Positions 12,867 to 24,165 of a stretch of 64,000 nt of DNA are shown piece by piece; position 1 is the first letter of the stretch, and each line of letters opens with the position of its first letter. The stretch covers positions 124,001 to 188,000 of the forward strand of contig NADL03000748.1 of assembly GCA_002205965.3 (NCBI GenBank), read 5' to 3'. A program made the translations under genes and the position numbers. Under the pieces are notes generated by a model. The model had not been told where the DNA came from and ran no database searches. It saw only the letters and a program-made list of their open reading frames with translations. The DNA is from Kappaphycus alvarezii (Eukaryota; Rhodophyta; Florideophyceae; Gigartinales; Solieriaceae).

Positions 12867-13999
12867 TGAAGTAGCGATGAGGTATTTTTCGAAAATTAGT
12901 AACAAATGTGAGTGCTCTTTATCCAAGAAAATTTCGAACTGTAAACTTTCTCCAAGTTTCAGGAGTATATATATTGATTTCAATCTAACTTTATTGTATT
13001 GGATAATAAATTATGCAGAGAAGAAAAATAAGATCAGATCTAGAAAATCTTTCCCAACACTACAAGTAATTCATGCAATCAAATATATTCTGGACTTCCT
13101 TTTGGAAGTATAATCATAAAACTCAAATATACATGTCGCATAGTTAAATATTATTTTACGTAGATTTTCATTTAACTGCAAAATATCAAGACATGAAAAC
13201 TATTAATTCACCCGCGATGTACTATAATTCGTACAGAAATACTGAAAATATTAATTCTGTACTTTAAATATTAATCATAGTGGATTCAAAACTTAACAAG
13301 TTTAGTTACTGTATTGTAATAATTTATGCTTGAAATGATTTATTCAGTATTTTTGTGAATTGATTGCATTATTACACCCTAAAAGATAGTTATATGCAAT
13401 TTATTAGCCAATAAATTCTCGGTGAATTTACACATCGAATTATTTCATTGCGCAGTCTCTATATGAAGTGAAAAACTATCCATTGCGTTGAATGAGTATC
13501 CATTCAAACCATGGTTTTCGTGTTTTTGACAAATTAGGCCATCATTTTCTCGACAATTTACCATAATTCTTAAAAATATGCAATTTTTACATATATACGT
13601 TTGAGGGCTTAAAAATCGAAAATATAGACAAATTATTCCTTTGAATCAGTAGGTATCAGTAAAATTAGCTCATTGAATTGAGTTTTGGATGAATGGGATA
13701 GTTTATTTTGGTGCCAGAGATTTTATAGCTACACATCAGCATTTTTCATATGTTATCTAGAAAATCATACCTTTTTAACTAACAACTTAAGTTCATTTAC
13801 AAGAAACATCTGTACCTAAAAAGTGATGAAAATGGAAGGACAGATACTCGAAACTAAATCTAGTTTCGAATGAACTTGAGTATTTCCAGAAGTATTCTGA
13901 TCCTTATTGATAAATTAATGTATTCTCATCCTTTCAAAAACTCTTCACAGATTATCTTGCAATCAGGACTAAATTTTTCACTGGATATAATACTTGAAG
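12867..13999. other. AT-rich intergenic region between divergent genes
   Basis: Lies between the divergently oriented methyltransferase-like copies D (-) and E (+), so it should contain both promoters. No specific promoter element could be assigned with confidence in this composition. Confidence 0.35.
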
Positions 14000-14741
14000 A
14001 TGAAATTACAGTTGAAGGGCAATATCGGTATTCTCGGTAAGATATACATTATTATATCTTTCCTAATTTTACTCTATCTTGCTCCCTTGCAGAAACTGGG
14101 CAATAGAAAAAGGAAAACGTGAGAAGTGTTCCTTTAATAGTAAAGGACTGTTCACTAAGCCAAAAAACTTCGGGCGAAAACTCTGTTTGGAATGAAAGTG
14201 AAAACCACATGAACTTAACTTTGAGGGCAGATTACGCAATACGTTTTCTTAAGAGATACAAATTACTCAATACGCCAGACAGTGTCTTGATTGACATGGG
14301 TGCCGGTTTTCAGGCGTTGAGAAAATTCACACCGGCTCATATTAAATACATGCCAGTGGATTTTATTGAAAGAGTTAAGAACTCCGGTACTTCTCTGTGT
14401 GACCTAAACAGTTATGAGTTCCCGTTCTTTGAGAATGAAAAAATTTCCGCCTTTGCATTCTTAGGATCTTTTGAGTATGTCTTGGACAAAAATTAGTATT
14501 GAGACTATGCAGGTCAAGAAATGCTCCCGTCATTTTTACTTATGAGCTCGGTATGTTCGCTAATAGAGACACATATGCCTGGGTAACTCCTTTTGATATC
14601 ATATCTTTTAGAGAAGTCTGCAAAACAGTCGGATATAACCTTACTGTAATAAATATGGACAAAGAGGAACCACATAATCTGTCTGATCCTCATGTTTTGG
14701 AGAAAAGAGGTGCACATATGATAATTTTACAGCCGATATAA
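14000..14741 (+). CDS. Membrane-anchored methyltransferase-like protein, copy E (two frameshifts)
   Basis: Paralogue of the gene at 12,111-12,866. Three consecutive frames carry the protein. 14,000-14,122 starts at an ATG and encodes a hydrophobic anchor (IYIIISFLILLYLAP) and a basic RKRK stretch. 14,119-14,496 encodes the core with VLIDMGAGFQALR, YMPVDFIER, TSLCDLNSYEFPFF and AFLGSFEYVLDK. About 14,490-14,741 encodes the end, with LCRSRNAPVIFTYEL, PFDIISFREVCKTVGY and a final IILQPI. Both breaks fall at A-runs (near 14,107-14,117 and at AAAAATTAG near 14,490), typical for homopolymer miscounts or early decay. The LGSFEYV strand, frame-lost in copy D, is preserved here. Several N-glycosylation sequons (NES, NLT, NLS) fit a lumenal domain. 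Function inferred from the fold-like motif order only. Confidence 0.6.
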
Positions 14742-17700
14742 GAAAATAAAACTTTAAAGACTTTCTTTTATTAGCCGTCTAACAATTGAAATCATTATTA
14801 AAATTTTACTGAAGAGATTAATCGTACACTCGATACCATGTCAGAAATAAAGCGAAAATTTTGAAGCATCAGAGTTCAATAAGTTCCGAAAGAGTTGCGT
14901 TGCAATTCAAATGTAATTCAGAACAATATTAAAAACCTGGTCATTCTTTGAAATGATTAAAAATCTCTCAGATCCACTCAAGGTATATAATTATGAGAGG
15001 AGATTTAGACAAGTAGGGGATTGTTTTTGGAATTTATCAGGTCAACAGATAAAAATGGTGATTTAATGGAACCATTCATTAAGAAAAATGAATTCGTTGT
15101 TTACTTACATAGATATAGAAGCAGAAAATATTTCCAAAAAAGCTTTCATATTTAACTGTATAACTTAATGAGCTCATTGCATCATCTATGTACCTAAATG
15201 TAAAATTGGCAGCATTGATTAAGGAATATTTTGACATCGAGCAAAATTTAACCGTACAGTAATTATGTTTCGGTCCCAAATCTTAAATAAAAATAAGAAT
15301 ATTAAATTATTTCAAAATATTTTATTTTGACAATATTTTACTGAAAGTTACCGCAACGATTACGAGTTATTCTAAATTAACCCACTACATGTATGTTTTG
15401 GTATTTAAACATATTGAAATACCCCCCTTAAGGTTAGCATTGGGAGAATGTTGTTCCATCATTTTGAATATCCTTTAAATCTCCCTGAAAATTAAATTGT
15501 ATGATTTCCTAAACTGCACTTTAATTTTTATGAGATTTTTTCTTCTTTCAATAAGTTCTGCTGAAAGTTTCTTTTTTCCAATTTAATATGTAATTTGAAA
15601 CCGATTCAAAAATAAGTAAGTGTTGGCATTTGTCCTAAAAAATATTCAAAAGAGACATAAATGTCATCAAAACTGAAACTATCCTAATGAATAAGCATAA
15701 GTATCTTTCATAAAACTTTTATTGAAATCTAAAAGTTAATTTAGATTAAAATATGCTTCCAAGAATGAGTAAACGAAATTTATATTCTGACTGAAGATTA
15801 TACTATTTTAACTTAATTTTTATGATTTCAAATCTCGCAATATAAGTTACTGATTGTTAAGCTGTAATTTTAATGGTTGGAAGCAGTAAGAAACAAATAA
15901 GATTTTTATTCGAATCTCATTTGATGAAGCTGGAACTATTCCTTATATTTTTTTGTATATCAGTTGACTCATAATTATTCGTTCTTATTCTACAAAGGGT
16001 AGAAATGTATTAGAATTTACTACTCTTTCACTGCATAGAACTAAGAAATAGATGCAACTTGACTTTCAGTTCTGTCCAGAGCCTAAATTAACCCGGGAAT
16101 ATGCCAATCTTGCAGATAATGCATCATTGGAACCAGAGGAAAAGTCTCGGATAATTTTGTCTTTTACATCTTTTCATATTCTTACTTTTTTTCTGAAATT
16201 TCGCTATATATTCGAAAGATGGGTGTTCGGGTAGTTTAGTACTTGGAAATTTGGATAATTTACCGAGTTGATGCGATCTAATCTTCCCCGAAGACCTAAA
16301 GAAAATGGATACGGGATTATAAGAGAAGAGATTTGTGACGTATCCTAATCAGCTTATGGGACACTATGGAGGTATTCCATGCACAAATGTACATACTCAA
16401 ACAACACACTGATGCTTCTTGAGTCTTTTGGAAGATTATTCTCGATATAAACATGCGAACAGAGAGAAGCGACTGAAGAAAAGTTATAAGGCGATAAAAA
16501 ATTGTTTTCTTCATTCTTGGAGTAAAAATTTATTCAATATTCTTGAAACTGGTACTTATAATATTTTATGACGTCTTCTAAATTTTTATAACACAGATGA
16601 ATACCTCAACTTTATTCAATTTCGACAATTCCATCATATTTGAAATGCCTTACGGAGGATTCCAGGATAGTAAAAATCAGACTCTGGGGAAGAATTTTAG
16701 TGATAACTTTCTTAAAGCCACGTTAAGATCATATAGATTGAATAAAATGTAAGAGGTATCTTACATTAATTTACGCCACTTCTTCCGGTCGTTATGATAA
16801 TTTTTTTAACACCTCGTTTAATTATTTGGACCAATATTAAAATTTAATATTTTCTGGAAATGTGTTTTCACGAGTTTGGAATTTGCACAGAGGCCACTAG
16901 AGATGGCAATGGATTTTTTCTTAACTAAATTCATGTGATTTATTACCAGAATCATGGTCTTCAACATTTTTTCTATAATGGAAATCAATTACTGGTTCAT
17001 AGATAGAGTTTAAGCGGACGAATTCTATGTGGAACTTAAATGATGATGGAATATTGAATAAGACTTGATGTTTAAAGTGAATGACCATAATTATTCCAGG
17101 ACTCAAACTGCTGCAGAATATTGAAAGTACACATGTATTAGCAGCAACCTAGTTCGTTATTTTTAAAGAGTCAGTAAAAAATGAATTTTACAATGCAATT
17201 CGATTTCTCAAAAATGAAAATGAACACAGAAAGAAGTTAATTCTATAAATAAGCGAAAAAAATTAGGGATCAGTTAATTACCTTTAACATCACGGGATTT
17301 TGTAGATGACACTAAGAGTTTTCTACTAAAACAGATTTACTTGCCGAAGAAACACTGGCCGATATTCTTATAATAATTTCTATCATGTCGTAGATATTGA
17401 TCTGAAATAAGAAAAAACTACAAAAATATTGGGATAAAATTGAGAAGATCAAGTACGTGGAAAAAACTGGACGCAAAAAAGGAAGTCACCTCTCAACTCA
17501 GTAACTACCGCCGAAAATAAATTAATATATCCAGAAAAATGGTAATATTCGTAAATAGTCACAATTTTGGCGAGAAAAAATTACATTACGAGGTGTAAAA
17601 AAATTGAAACTATGGGTCTATTTCACTAACAACTCCTGGCTTAGTATTTATTTGAGATCAAATCATAGCTTCAAATTTGCGGTACAAATTTACTGGGTAC

Positions 17701-18697
17701 CAACCCACATATCTACCACAGTAAATTAACCCCCATTTCAAAAATTTGAGGAACAATTTGTGATTGATAAAAATATTTATCTTTAATACTACTTCAACAT
17801 GAACGAGTAGAATTCATTTGCGGGACAATACTTACGTGAAGAAATTTTTTGTAAAAATATTTTTTTTGAAACCGTTTAAGCCTTTAATCGAAATTCGGGA
17901 AACTCAATTTCATAATATTTTATCTCGTTCGCTTTTGATACGAATTACTTAGTTGGTATCGAATAAACAATTAAAAAATGTTTAAAAATATAAATAGAAT
18001 TCAGTAGGGCTTTGAATATCAAAAATATATAATAATGTTTTACCTTACCAATAAACCACAGTATATTATCCTCAATAAAGTTTACTGAATACGCGTCATA
18101 AACAATATAGTTTTCTAGAGTAGTTAGACTTTTTGGCGCAAAAAAGAGCTAATAATTTTTAGTTAAAATTTTATGAGGCAAAAGTGATTCTATAGCAATC
18201 AATATTACCTCAGTTTAGCTGTTAATTCAAACATTTTGTTTAGAATTTTTCTTTTACTCTTCTACATCCTATAGTTTTTTTGGGGAAGTAATACTGACAC
18301 AATTATCGGATACGATGTTCTTAGAATTTTATTTTACAAATAAAATTTCGCAAATTTGATAACAGTTTATAGTTTGTTAATTCAACATTTCCTAAAATTA
18401 ATTAGATAAACTTCTTCAAAAGAAATATTGGATTCGAGTCTTGTATTTTAATTCAGGACTGAGAATATAATTACGTTTTGAACTCAACAGTGATGTTATT
18501 ACGGAAATATATCAGCGATCTTGTACCGATGAGAAAGTACCTAAATGCTTTTTCAACCTTCGCTTCGAGTTTTTTTGACTGCTACAAGAATAGAAAATCA
18601 TGTGTTGCGTGAAGAATTGAAATATTCCTCTCGTAGTAGTATTCCCTGAAAAATTTCAACTACTGTGAGAATAGCCTGCTGTTTGATTTTTCAAGAA
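14742..18697. other. AT-rich spacer, no gene seen
   Basis: About 4 kb of strongly AT-rich sequence. Short ORFs at 15,079-15,279 (-), 16,052-16,234 (+), 16,317-16,514 (-) and 16,921-17,106 (-) have no motif and no relative in the window; I do not call them genes. Confidence 0.45.
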
Positions 18698-19528
18698 ATG
18701 TTGTACTGCCTAAATTTCGGGAAAAAAGGAATTATTTTCTTTCTGTTCGCCACAACCATACTTATTTCTGTATCCCTACTTTATTTTCCCGTTTTATTTG
18801 TTACAAAAAACCGTGGTCCTTGCGTTTCTGTTCGAGCGCCGAACAGTACATTCGAAGATGTAATTTCATATATTTCACCGTACATTAAGAAGTACGGAAG
18901 CATTAATTTGCTCAATAATTTTGAGGAGGAAGAATTTTCATTTAATGAAGTATTGGGAATCCCTGCTTGTAGTAATAATGATAAGAAAATCGAAAAGGAA
19001 ATTCCTCCAGGTTCATGTAAAATTTTTCCAGGAGGTCTTCCATGTGAGAAAACTAGAAAACATACATGGGAGCAGACAATGAAAGTTATGAAAAAGTTTT
19101 CTTTGATAAAATCCTGTCGTGGATCTGCTGATTTACTAGCAGAGAGAAAGCAGTCAAACGGAAAGTTAATGGAGAGGTACGGCATTCTAGATTCAAATGT
19201 TGTAACCAAGGGAAATATCAAAAGATGCGTCCAGAAACTTAGAAAAAGCCTTCAAAAGGATATACCCGTCACAGTAGTGTATGAATATGGGGCAAAAATT
19301 GCTGCTGGTTTCTCTATTCATGGTAGAATTTTCAGGCATGGGAGGGAAAATTTAAAAGAAGCACTAAAGTCTCCGACATGTGCAAAATATGGCTTGGTTG
19401 GAACAGGAGGAATGGGAAGATTTTTACTGGATATACATGGAGTACAAAGAGTTATATGTCATACTCCTAGCGCATGTCGTTATATGAGGGACCTAGGATA
19501 CGACGTAATTACAATAAAGGAACTTTAG
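18698..19528 (+). CDS. Eight-Cys type II membrane protein, copy B (intact)
   Basis: 276 residues from the ATG at 18,698 (the frame extends 11 codons upstream only with a GTG). This is the one fully open member of the family. Layout: short N-terminus with a lysine pair, one transmembrane segment (IIFFLFATTILISVSLLYF, about residues 13-31), RGPC, a region with YISPYIKKYGSINLL, NEVLGIPACS, PGSCKIFPGGLPC, a Lys/Arg-rich helix, PVTVVYEYG, then CAKYGLVGTGGMGRFLLDIH followed by RVICHTPSACRYM and a short tail. Eight cysteines are shared with copies A and C, suggesting disulphides in an oxidising compartment. No DxD motif typical of many Golgi glycosyltransferases is seen. The Gly-rich GLVGTGGMGRF block is the best conserved part and probably functional. 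I recognise no family; an enzyme of extracellular glycan metabolism is possible but unproven. Confidence 0.8.
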   Translation: MLYCLNFGKKGIIFFLFATTILISVSLLYFPVLFVTKNRGPCVSVRAPNSTFEDVISYISPYIKKYGSINLLNNFEEEEFSFNEVLGIPACSNNDKKIEKEIPPGSCKIFPGGLPCEKTRKHTWEQTMKVMKKFSLIKSCRGSADLLAERKQSNGKLMERYGILDSNVVTKGNIKRCVQKLRKSLQKDIPVTVVYEYGAKIAAGFSIHGRIFRHGRENLKEALKSPTCAKYGLVGTGGMGRFLLDIHGVQRVICHTPSACRYMRDLGYDVITIKEL

Positions 19529-21100
19529 GTTATTTGATAAGAGCGGAAGTTATGCATGAGCAAAATATTCCAAACCTAAACTTTATGAGTTAAAAATTGC
19601 ATGTCGATTAAAATTAAGAGTCACGCGATTGCATACTTTTATCCGTAAAAGTTACAATTTATTTACCCAGATCATTCAACTTCGGATTTCTGATAATGGG
19701 AGAAAAATTAGCATACGATCAACTACTACACTACTTCTGCATTTAAGGGCAAGTTTTTTATCGCTTAATGCAAATCTATGTCTATACGTCCGATAAACTT
19801 TTATCCTCGAGATCATAATAATCTGAAGAGTGTAGTCGTATTTAAGAACCAATATTCCATATTAGCACTGGGAATATTGCCATCAGCACTTTAGGAGTGT
19901 TAACCCTAAGTAACAAATATTCATGAACTACCTCACGTCCCTTTATGTTGTGTTGTCAGAATATCTTAGAGTTAATCGTACAAATAAGCACTTTACGTAG
20001 CACACCAATTACCTAAAATCCGTAATACAAAAATATTTACGAACTTCTTACTTATAAATATGCAAAAGCTGAGTATGGAGACCAGAATACATATTTCTTC
20101 TGCACCTAGATACATATTAATAAATCCAAAGTATCGAAAAAGCTTCTACAAGTGCAAAAATTTATCCGAGGTTAGTTTTGTATACTAAGAGTCGCAGTTT
20201 CTCCTGAAGAAGGTTACTAATGAAGTTCAATCATTTAATTGAAATGAAAAATCATTCTCCACCATTATCTACACCCTAGCTTGCATAAATTGGTTAATGA
20301 GTCCTTTATATTACGCAAACGATAGAAGAAAAATTAAAATTTTTCTGTTTAATTTCCAAAGGAATTTTGTGCAATGAAATCAATTTATAGGGTATCATTT
20401 ACTCTTATTTGAGTTTTTATTTGAGAAAATCGTCGAGATTAGTGTTGGAATTTCAACTAAATCAGTTACATACCTCAATTTTACATCGTAACGGTAATGA
20501 TTGTCATAACAAATGGAAGATTCAAAGAAAATAAAATGTTTGTATTCACATGTAGTAAGAGTTTGATTCCTTGAAAGATGTGTCGGTTCAAGTTCCTCAC
20601 TTCTAAACCCAAAAAAGTAGTTTACAAGACAAAATGGCGACCAGTAAAAATATATATAGAAGTATATATATTTTTTAAACATATCATCTGCTAGAAATCT
20701 TCGTTAATTACCTCAAGTAAGTTATAATAATTTTACATGAAAAGGAATACAATTATTTTTTCAGAACTAAGTCATAATAAGAAGCATCAGTTACGAAAAT
20801 AATGTCTCTGTACTTTTAGGTAGCAAAGTTTTAAATTTTCGTGCATCAGATACTTTTTTAACATCAGAAGGGTAAGATTTTCTTCGAAAGTCTAAGTTAA
20901 TCATTCAAAAACCAAATTTTCTTCATAGTTTCTAGCCATTGTACCACTTAAATTCAACCGCGATCAGTAAAATGTTAATATACCTATAGTTCAGATATGA
21001 CCCATCTTGATCCTTCGAAAAAGAAGCGTTTATTTTCAGTTTCCCCAAATTTTATTTTCATCTCTTTCGTCCATAGACACGTTCCAACAACAACAAATAT
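19529..21100. other. AT-rich spacer, no gene seen
   Basis: No supported feature; the 95-codon minus-strand ORF at 20,395-20,682 has a low-complexity aromatic N-terminus and no motif. Confidence 0.4.
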
Positions 21101-21109
21101 TTTTTTTGC

Positions 21110-22160
21110 ATGGTGTATGAAATATATATACTTTATGTGACACTATGTCATATGAACCATTTCACACTTCTGCTATTGGATGGGAATATGATTCGTTCCT
21201 TGATGGATCCGAGCACGTGGATCCCATCTGTGTCTGTTTTCAATTCAAAAAATTGTCTTCAGCACAAATTTCGACCTGCTAGCCCTACCTCGAACTCCTC
21301 AAGACACCATAGATCTTATGCATCTTATTTGAAGGCTTCAAAGAAAACTATGGCTACTGTGCCTGTTGTCATCTCAAAACGTCACAAAGACAATGAACGC
21401 GTTTTAAAAGCAGCCTCGGTCTTGTGTTACTCCTAGCCGGCACAGGGCAAGGCGAACATACTATACCACGAGGCATGTTTTCATTTTCAGCATTCCTAGC
21501 GGGACTACCCTCACATTCTTTCGACGGCTTTATCGCATTCATCATCGTTCTTCTATGGTTCTAGCGGATAGAATTGCGCTTGCAGGTAATTGCAAGTTCA
21601 GAAGAAGCTCTCCTTTGGAACTTTATCTGTGACGCACCTTGGCTTTCAGCGGCTCATAATTAGTCATAGTTTTGGCTCATGAGATCTCCACCTCCACTTT
21701 ATACCACTACGTCGATGAAACGTTCTAAATTCTTTGATGAAGCCAATTGATATAAGCTTTCCCTATCGTCACGAGCCATGTTTTAAGCAGAAATCTGACA
21801 ATATCTCAACAATCGGCGTACAGTCAGTAGCCACAGCTTGATTTAGGCGTTCTGATAGTACCGAATTTGCGCCGGATATAGATGAACCTATACCTATTAG
21901 GCGGCAGAGAGAATTGATTTTGTGATTTTTCGTGTTTGAGGCGTATATAATCTTCCTGCATCGAAAGATGTTCCGGAAGTAGCGATAGTTACTGTTTCAG
22001 TTGAGGTTGGGCGCTTGCAGAAGCAACTACTGAGGCGTTTGAGGTATTTGGATAGATGAGATAGTGTCTGACGCTGGTAAAGGGAGACCCGCATTGCTTG
22101 ACTGGGGACTACTGGGGATTTCCGAAAACGGAACATCGCTGTTCTTGAGTGTGTTGGTTA
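21110..22160. other. GC-richer insert with coding-like fragments
   Basis: This kilobase is visibly less AT-rich than the surrounding island. It contains a 108-codon + strand ORF at 21,110-21,436 (Ser/Thr/Lys-rich second half, RPASPTSNSSRHHRSYASYL) and a 79-codon minus-strand ORF at 21,897-22,136. Neither is recognised. The composition suggests a transposon or retroposed fragment inserted in the island. Confidence 0.3.
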
Positions 22161-23329
22161 TGGTTTGGATGGGATTGGGTGTCTTTGGAAGCGGTAGCAT
22201 TGGAGGAAGATAACATACTACGTGGAAACTTCTCGTGCTATACAGTAAACGTTTGCTATAAAACTGTCCGAGAATGTCGCGAAGTCTGATGACATCATTT
22301 AGTCAAAGATTATGTATGAGCAATCATCAAATGCCACGACGTACATCTTTCATCATATTTTATAATCCGTACAAAAACTGTTTGGGTTGTAACGCGCCTT
22401 AATTATGTAAACTTTGCACCACTAATATAAATTAGCATACTCTCGAGTAATGAACCAAGTTTTTTGAGGAGTTTTTGGTGCTGTTTTTCTCAAATATCGG
22501 CACTTTTCAGTCAGTTGTATTTCATGATTGAAATTTGGTTTGCTTTAGTTCCCATTAGAATTTATTTATTTAGTGAAAGTTAATGTGAAGCCTACTCATT
22601 TCAGAGTTTCGTTGATAATATTGATCATCTTTTTGTCATATTCATTTTATCTGGCTACTTTGGAATCGTTTAACATCTCAAACATTACTTCAAGTGCTTT
22701 CTGCAACAGATTTGTATATTATGACTATACTTGCTCTCAGCAGAACCATTATGTAGAAGAATTTTATTTCTTGACCCATCCAAGTAATTGCTCATTCTCA
22801 AGTTTACTGTTTCGATTCAATGGTTGAGGTTGTACTATTGAGGTAATAAAATATCAGTACTGCATACTTAAATGGGATATATAGAACTTAAACAGTCCTA
22901 AACCGCTATTGTTCTTCAAAATATGATCCTTTTTATGTCGAACAACAAAGATATCTTGCATTCATTTTAACATCATTTCTAAATTATTGTTGAACTTCCA
23001 AAAATTTTTTTGCTTCAACGGTAAAAGAGTTTAATGAGCGTGAAATGTAGACCGGGGCTTCACCTTTTTAATAAGACTAGAAGTTTAGAGGTATGAAATG
23101 AATGATTTGAGAAAATGTTCTGGTTAAAAAGTTAACACTTTTCTCAAGTCCTAGAAAACATCTAGGGTTCTTCTACTCGTGAATTTAAATTAAAGTTTTG
23201 GGTTGCATGTTCTATGGTTTGAGCTATTCTTACAATAAGTTAGCCGACCAAAGGTTTTGAAGTTCGAAATAGGAGCAATGAAAGCAATTTTTTTGAAAAA
23301 ACATCTCACCGCTTCTCTAATAGTTTTTC
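22161..23329. other. AT-rich spacer with a short hydrophobic ORF
   Basis: An ORF at 22,573-22,827 (+) opens with a GTG and encodes one hydrophobic segment (VSLIILIIFLSYSFYLA) followed by a short Cys/aromatic tail. The layout recalls the N-terminal anchors of the island families, but the cysteine pattern of either family is absent, so it is at most a degenerate fragment. Nothing else is supported. Confidence 0.25.
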
Positions 23330-24165
23330 TCAAAGGATAAGTTTCATATCCGAGACTTTCCAGTATTCACAAGAGCTTTCAATGTGACAAAGTACTTTTT
23401 TAACGTTGTGAACATCAAGAATAAACCTACTACTCACACTGTACCCACCAAACCGTATTCTGCGCACAAGGGTTTCCTTATAGTTTCAAAAAGTGCCTAC
23501 TTCTCCTCCAGATTATACCTCTTGTTGAATATCCAGCAGCTTCTAAACCGTCATCATCGTAGATCACTGCACTTGGAACTTCTTTTCCACTAATCTATTC
23601 AGGTTTATGATTGCGTATCTTGAATCTTCTTTAGTGACAAGTTCCGAGTCGTAAACTTGAAATTTGTCCAGGAGCTCAAGCCCTCTACTATTTTCATCAA
23701 TAACGAGATCCGTATGCCCCTTGCATTTAGGAATTGACAATAAATTTCTAACGATCTCGAATCTCTTTGTATCCGATATATTCACGTCGCTTATACATGG
23801 ATTATTTCCCGGAAAATTACGCATAGTTCTGATCCAAATGAGTTCTTCAACTTAATATCATTACTACTACAGCTTTCAATTCCCGTTAGCTCGTTTATAC
23901 TGATCCAATCCTCCATGTCCTCTTTCAAGATTCTTACAGATCCGTACTTTTCAATAAAATCGGCGATTCTGAAAATACTTCGAAGTGCACTTTCTCTACT
24001 ATTAACTAAATTTATACATGGACCCCTGTTAGTTACTAGAAAAGGATTAAATATTGCTTGTATACATACATATACCGCAGCTTGAATGAGAAAGAAAGCT
24101 AAAATATAACTGCAGAGCCGCGAATTCTTTCCAAAGCCGTTTTTGAGAAATAACTTAGCTTCCAT
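23330..24165 (-). pseudogene. Eight-Cys type II membrane protein, copy C (several frameshifts)
   Basis: Third member of the family seen at 9.8 and 18.7 kb. From the ATG at 24,165 it has a membrane segment (YILAFFLIQAAVYVCIQAIF), NRGPC, EKYGSVRIL, INELTGIESCSSND and ELCVIF. The frame breaks near 23,805 and continues with FPGNNPCISD, LLSIPKCKGHTDL and LLDKFQVYDSELVTK to 23,564. It changes frame again (SAVIYDDDGLEAAGYS), again near 23,460 (PLCAEYGLVGT) and once more before SSRFILDVHNVKKVLCH and a stop at about 23,330. At least four single-base shifts are needed. All conserved cysteines and the terminal Gly-rich block are still recognisable, with few in-frame nonsense codons, so assembly indels are a serious alternative to decay. 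Confidence 0.65.

Noticed and set aside
9810-14741. Programmed ribosomal frameshifting as explanation for breaks in island genes
   Set aside because: Break sites share no common slippery sequence or stop context (for example no recurring AAA-TAA/TAG), and shifts occur in both directions and also in transposon sequence.
16052-17106. Short ORFs of 60-65 codons in the AT-rich spacer
   Set aside because: Length is expected by chance and none shares the anchor-plus-cysteine or methyltransferase-like pattern of the island genes.
18781-19221. A 146-codon minus-strand ORF
   Set aside because: Antisense to the intact eight-cysteine copy B, which has paralogues in the window.
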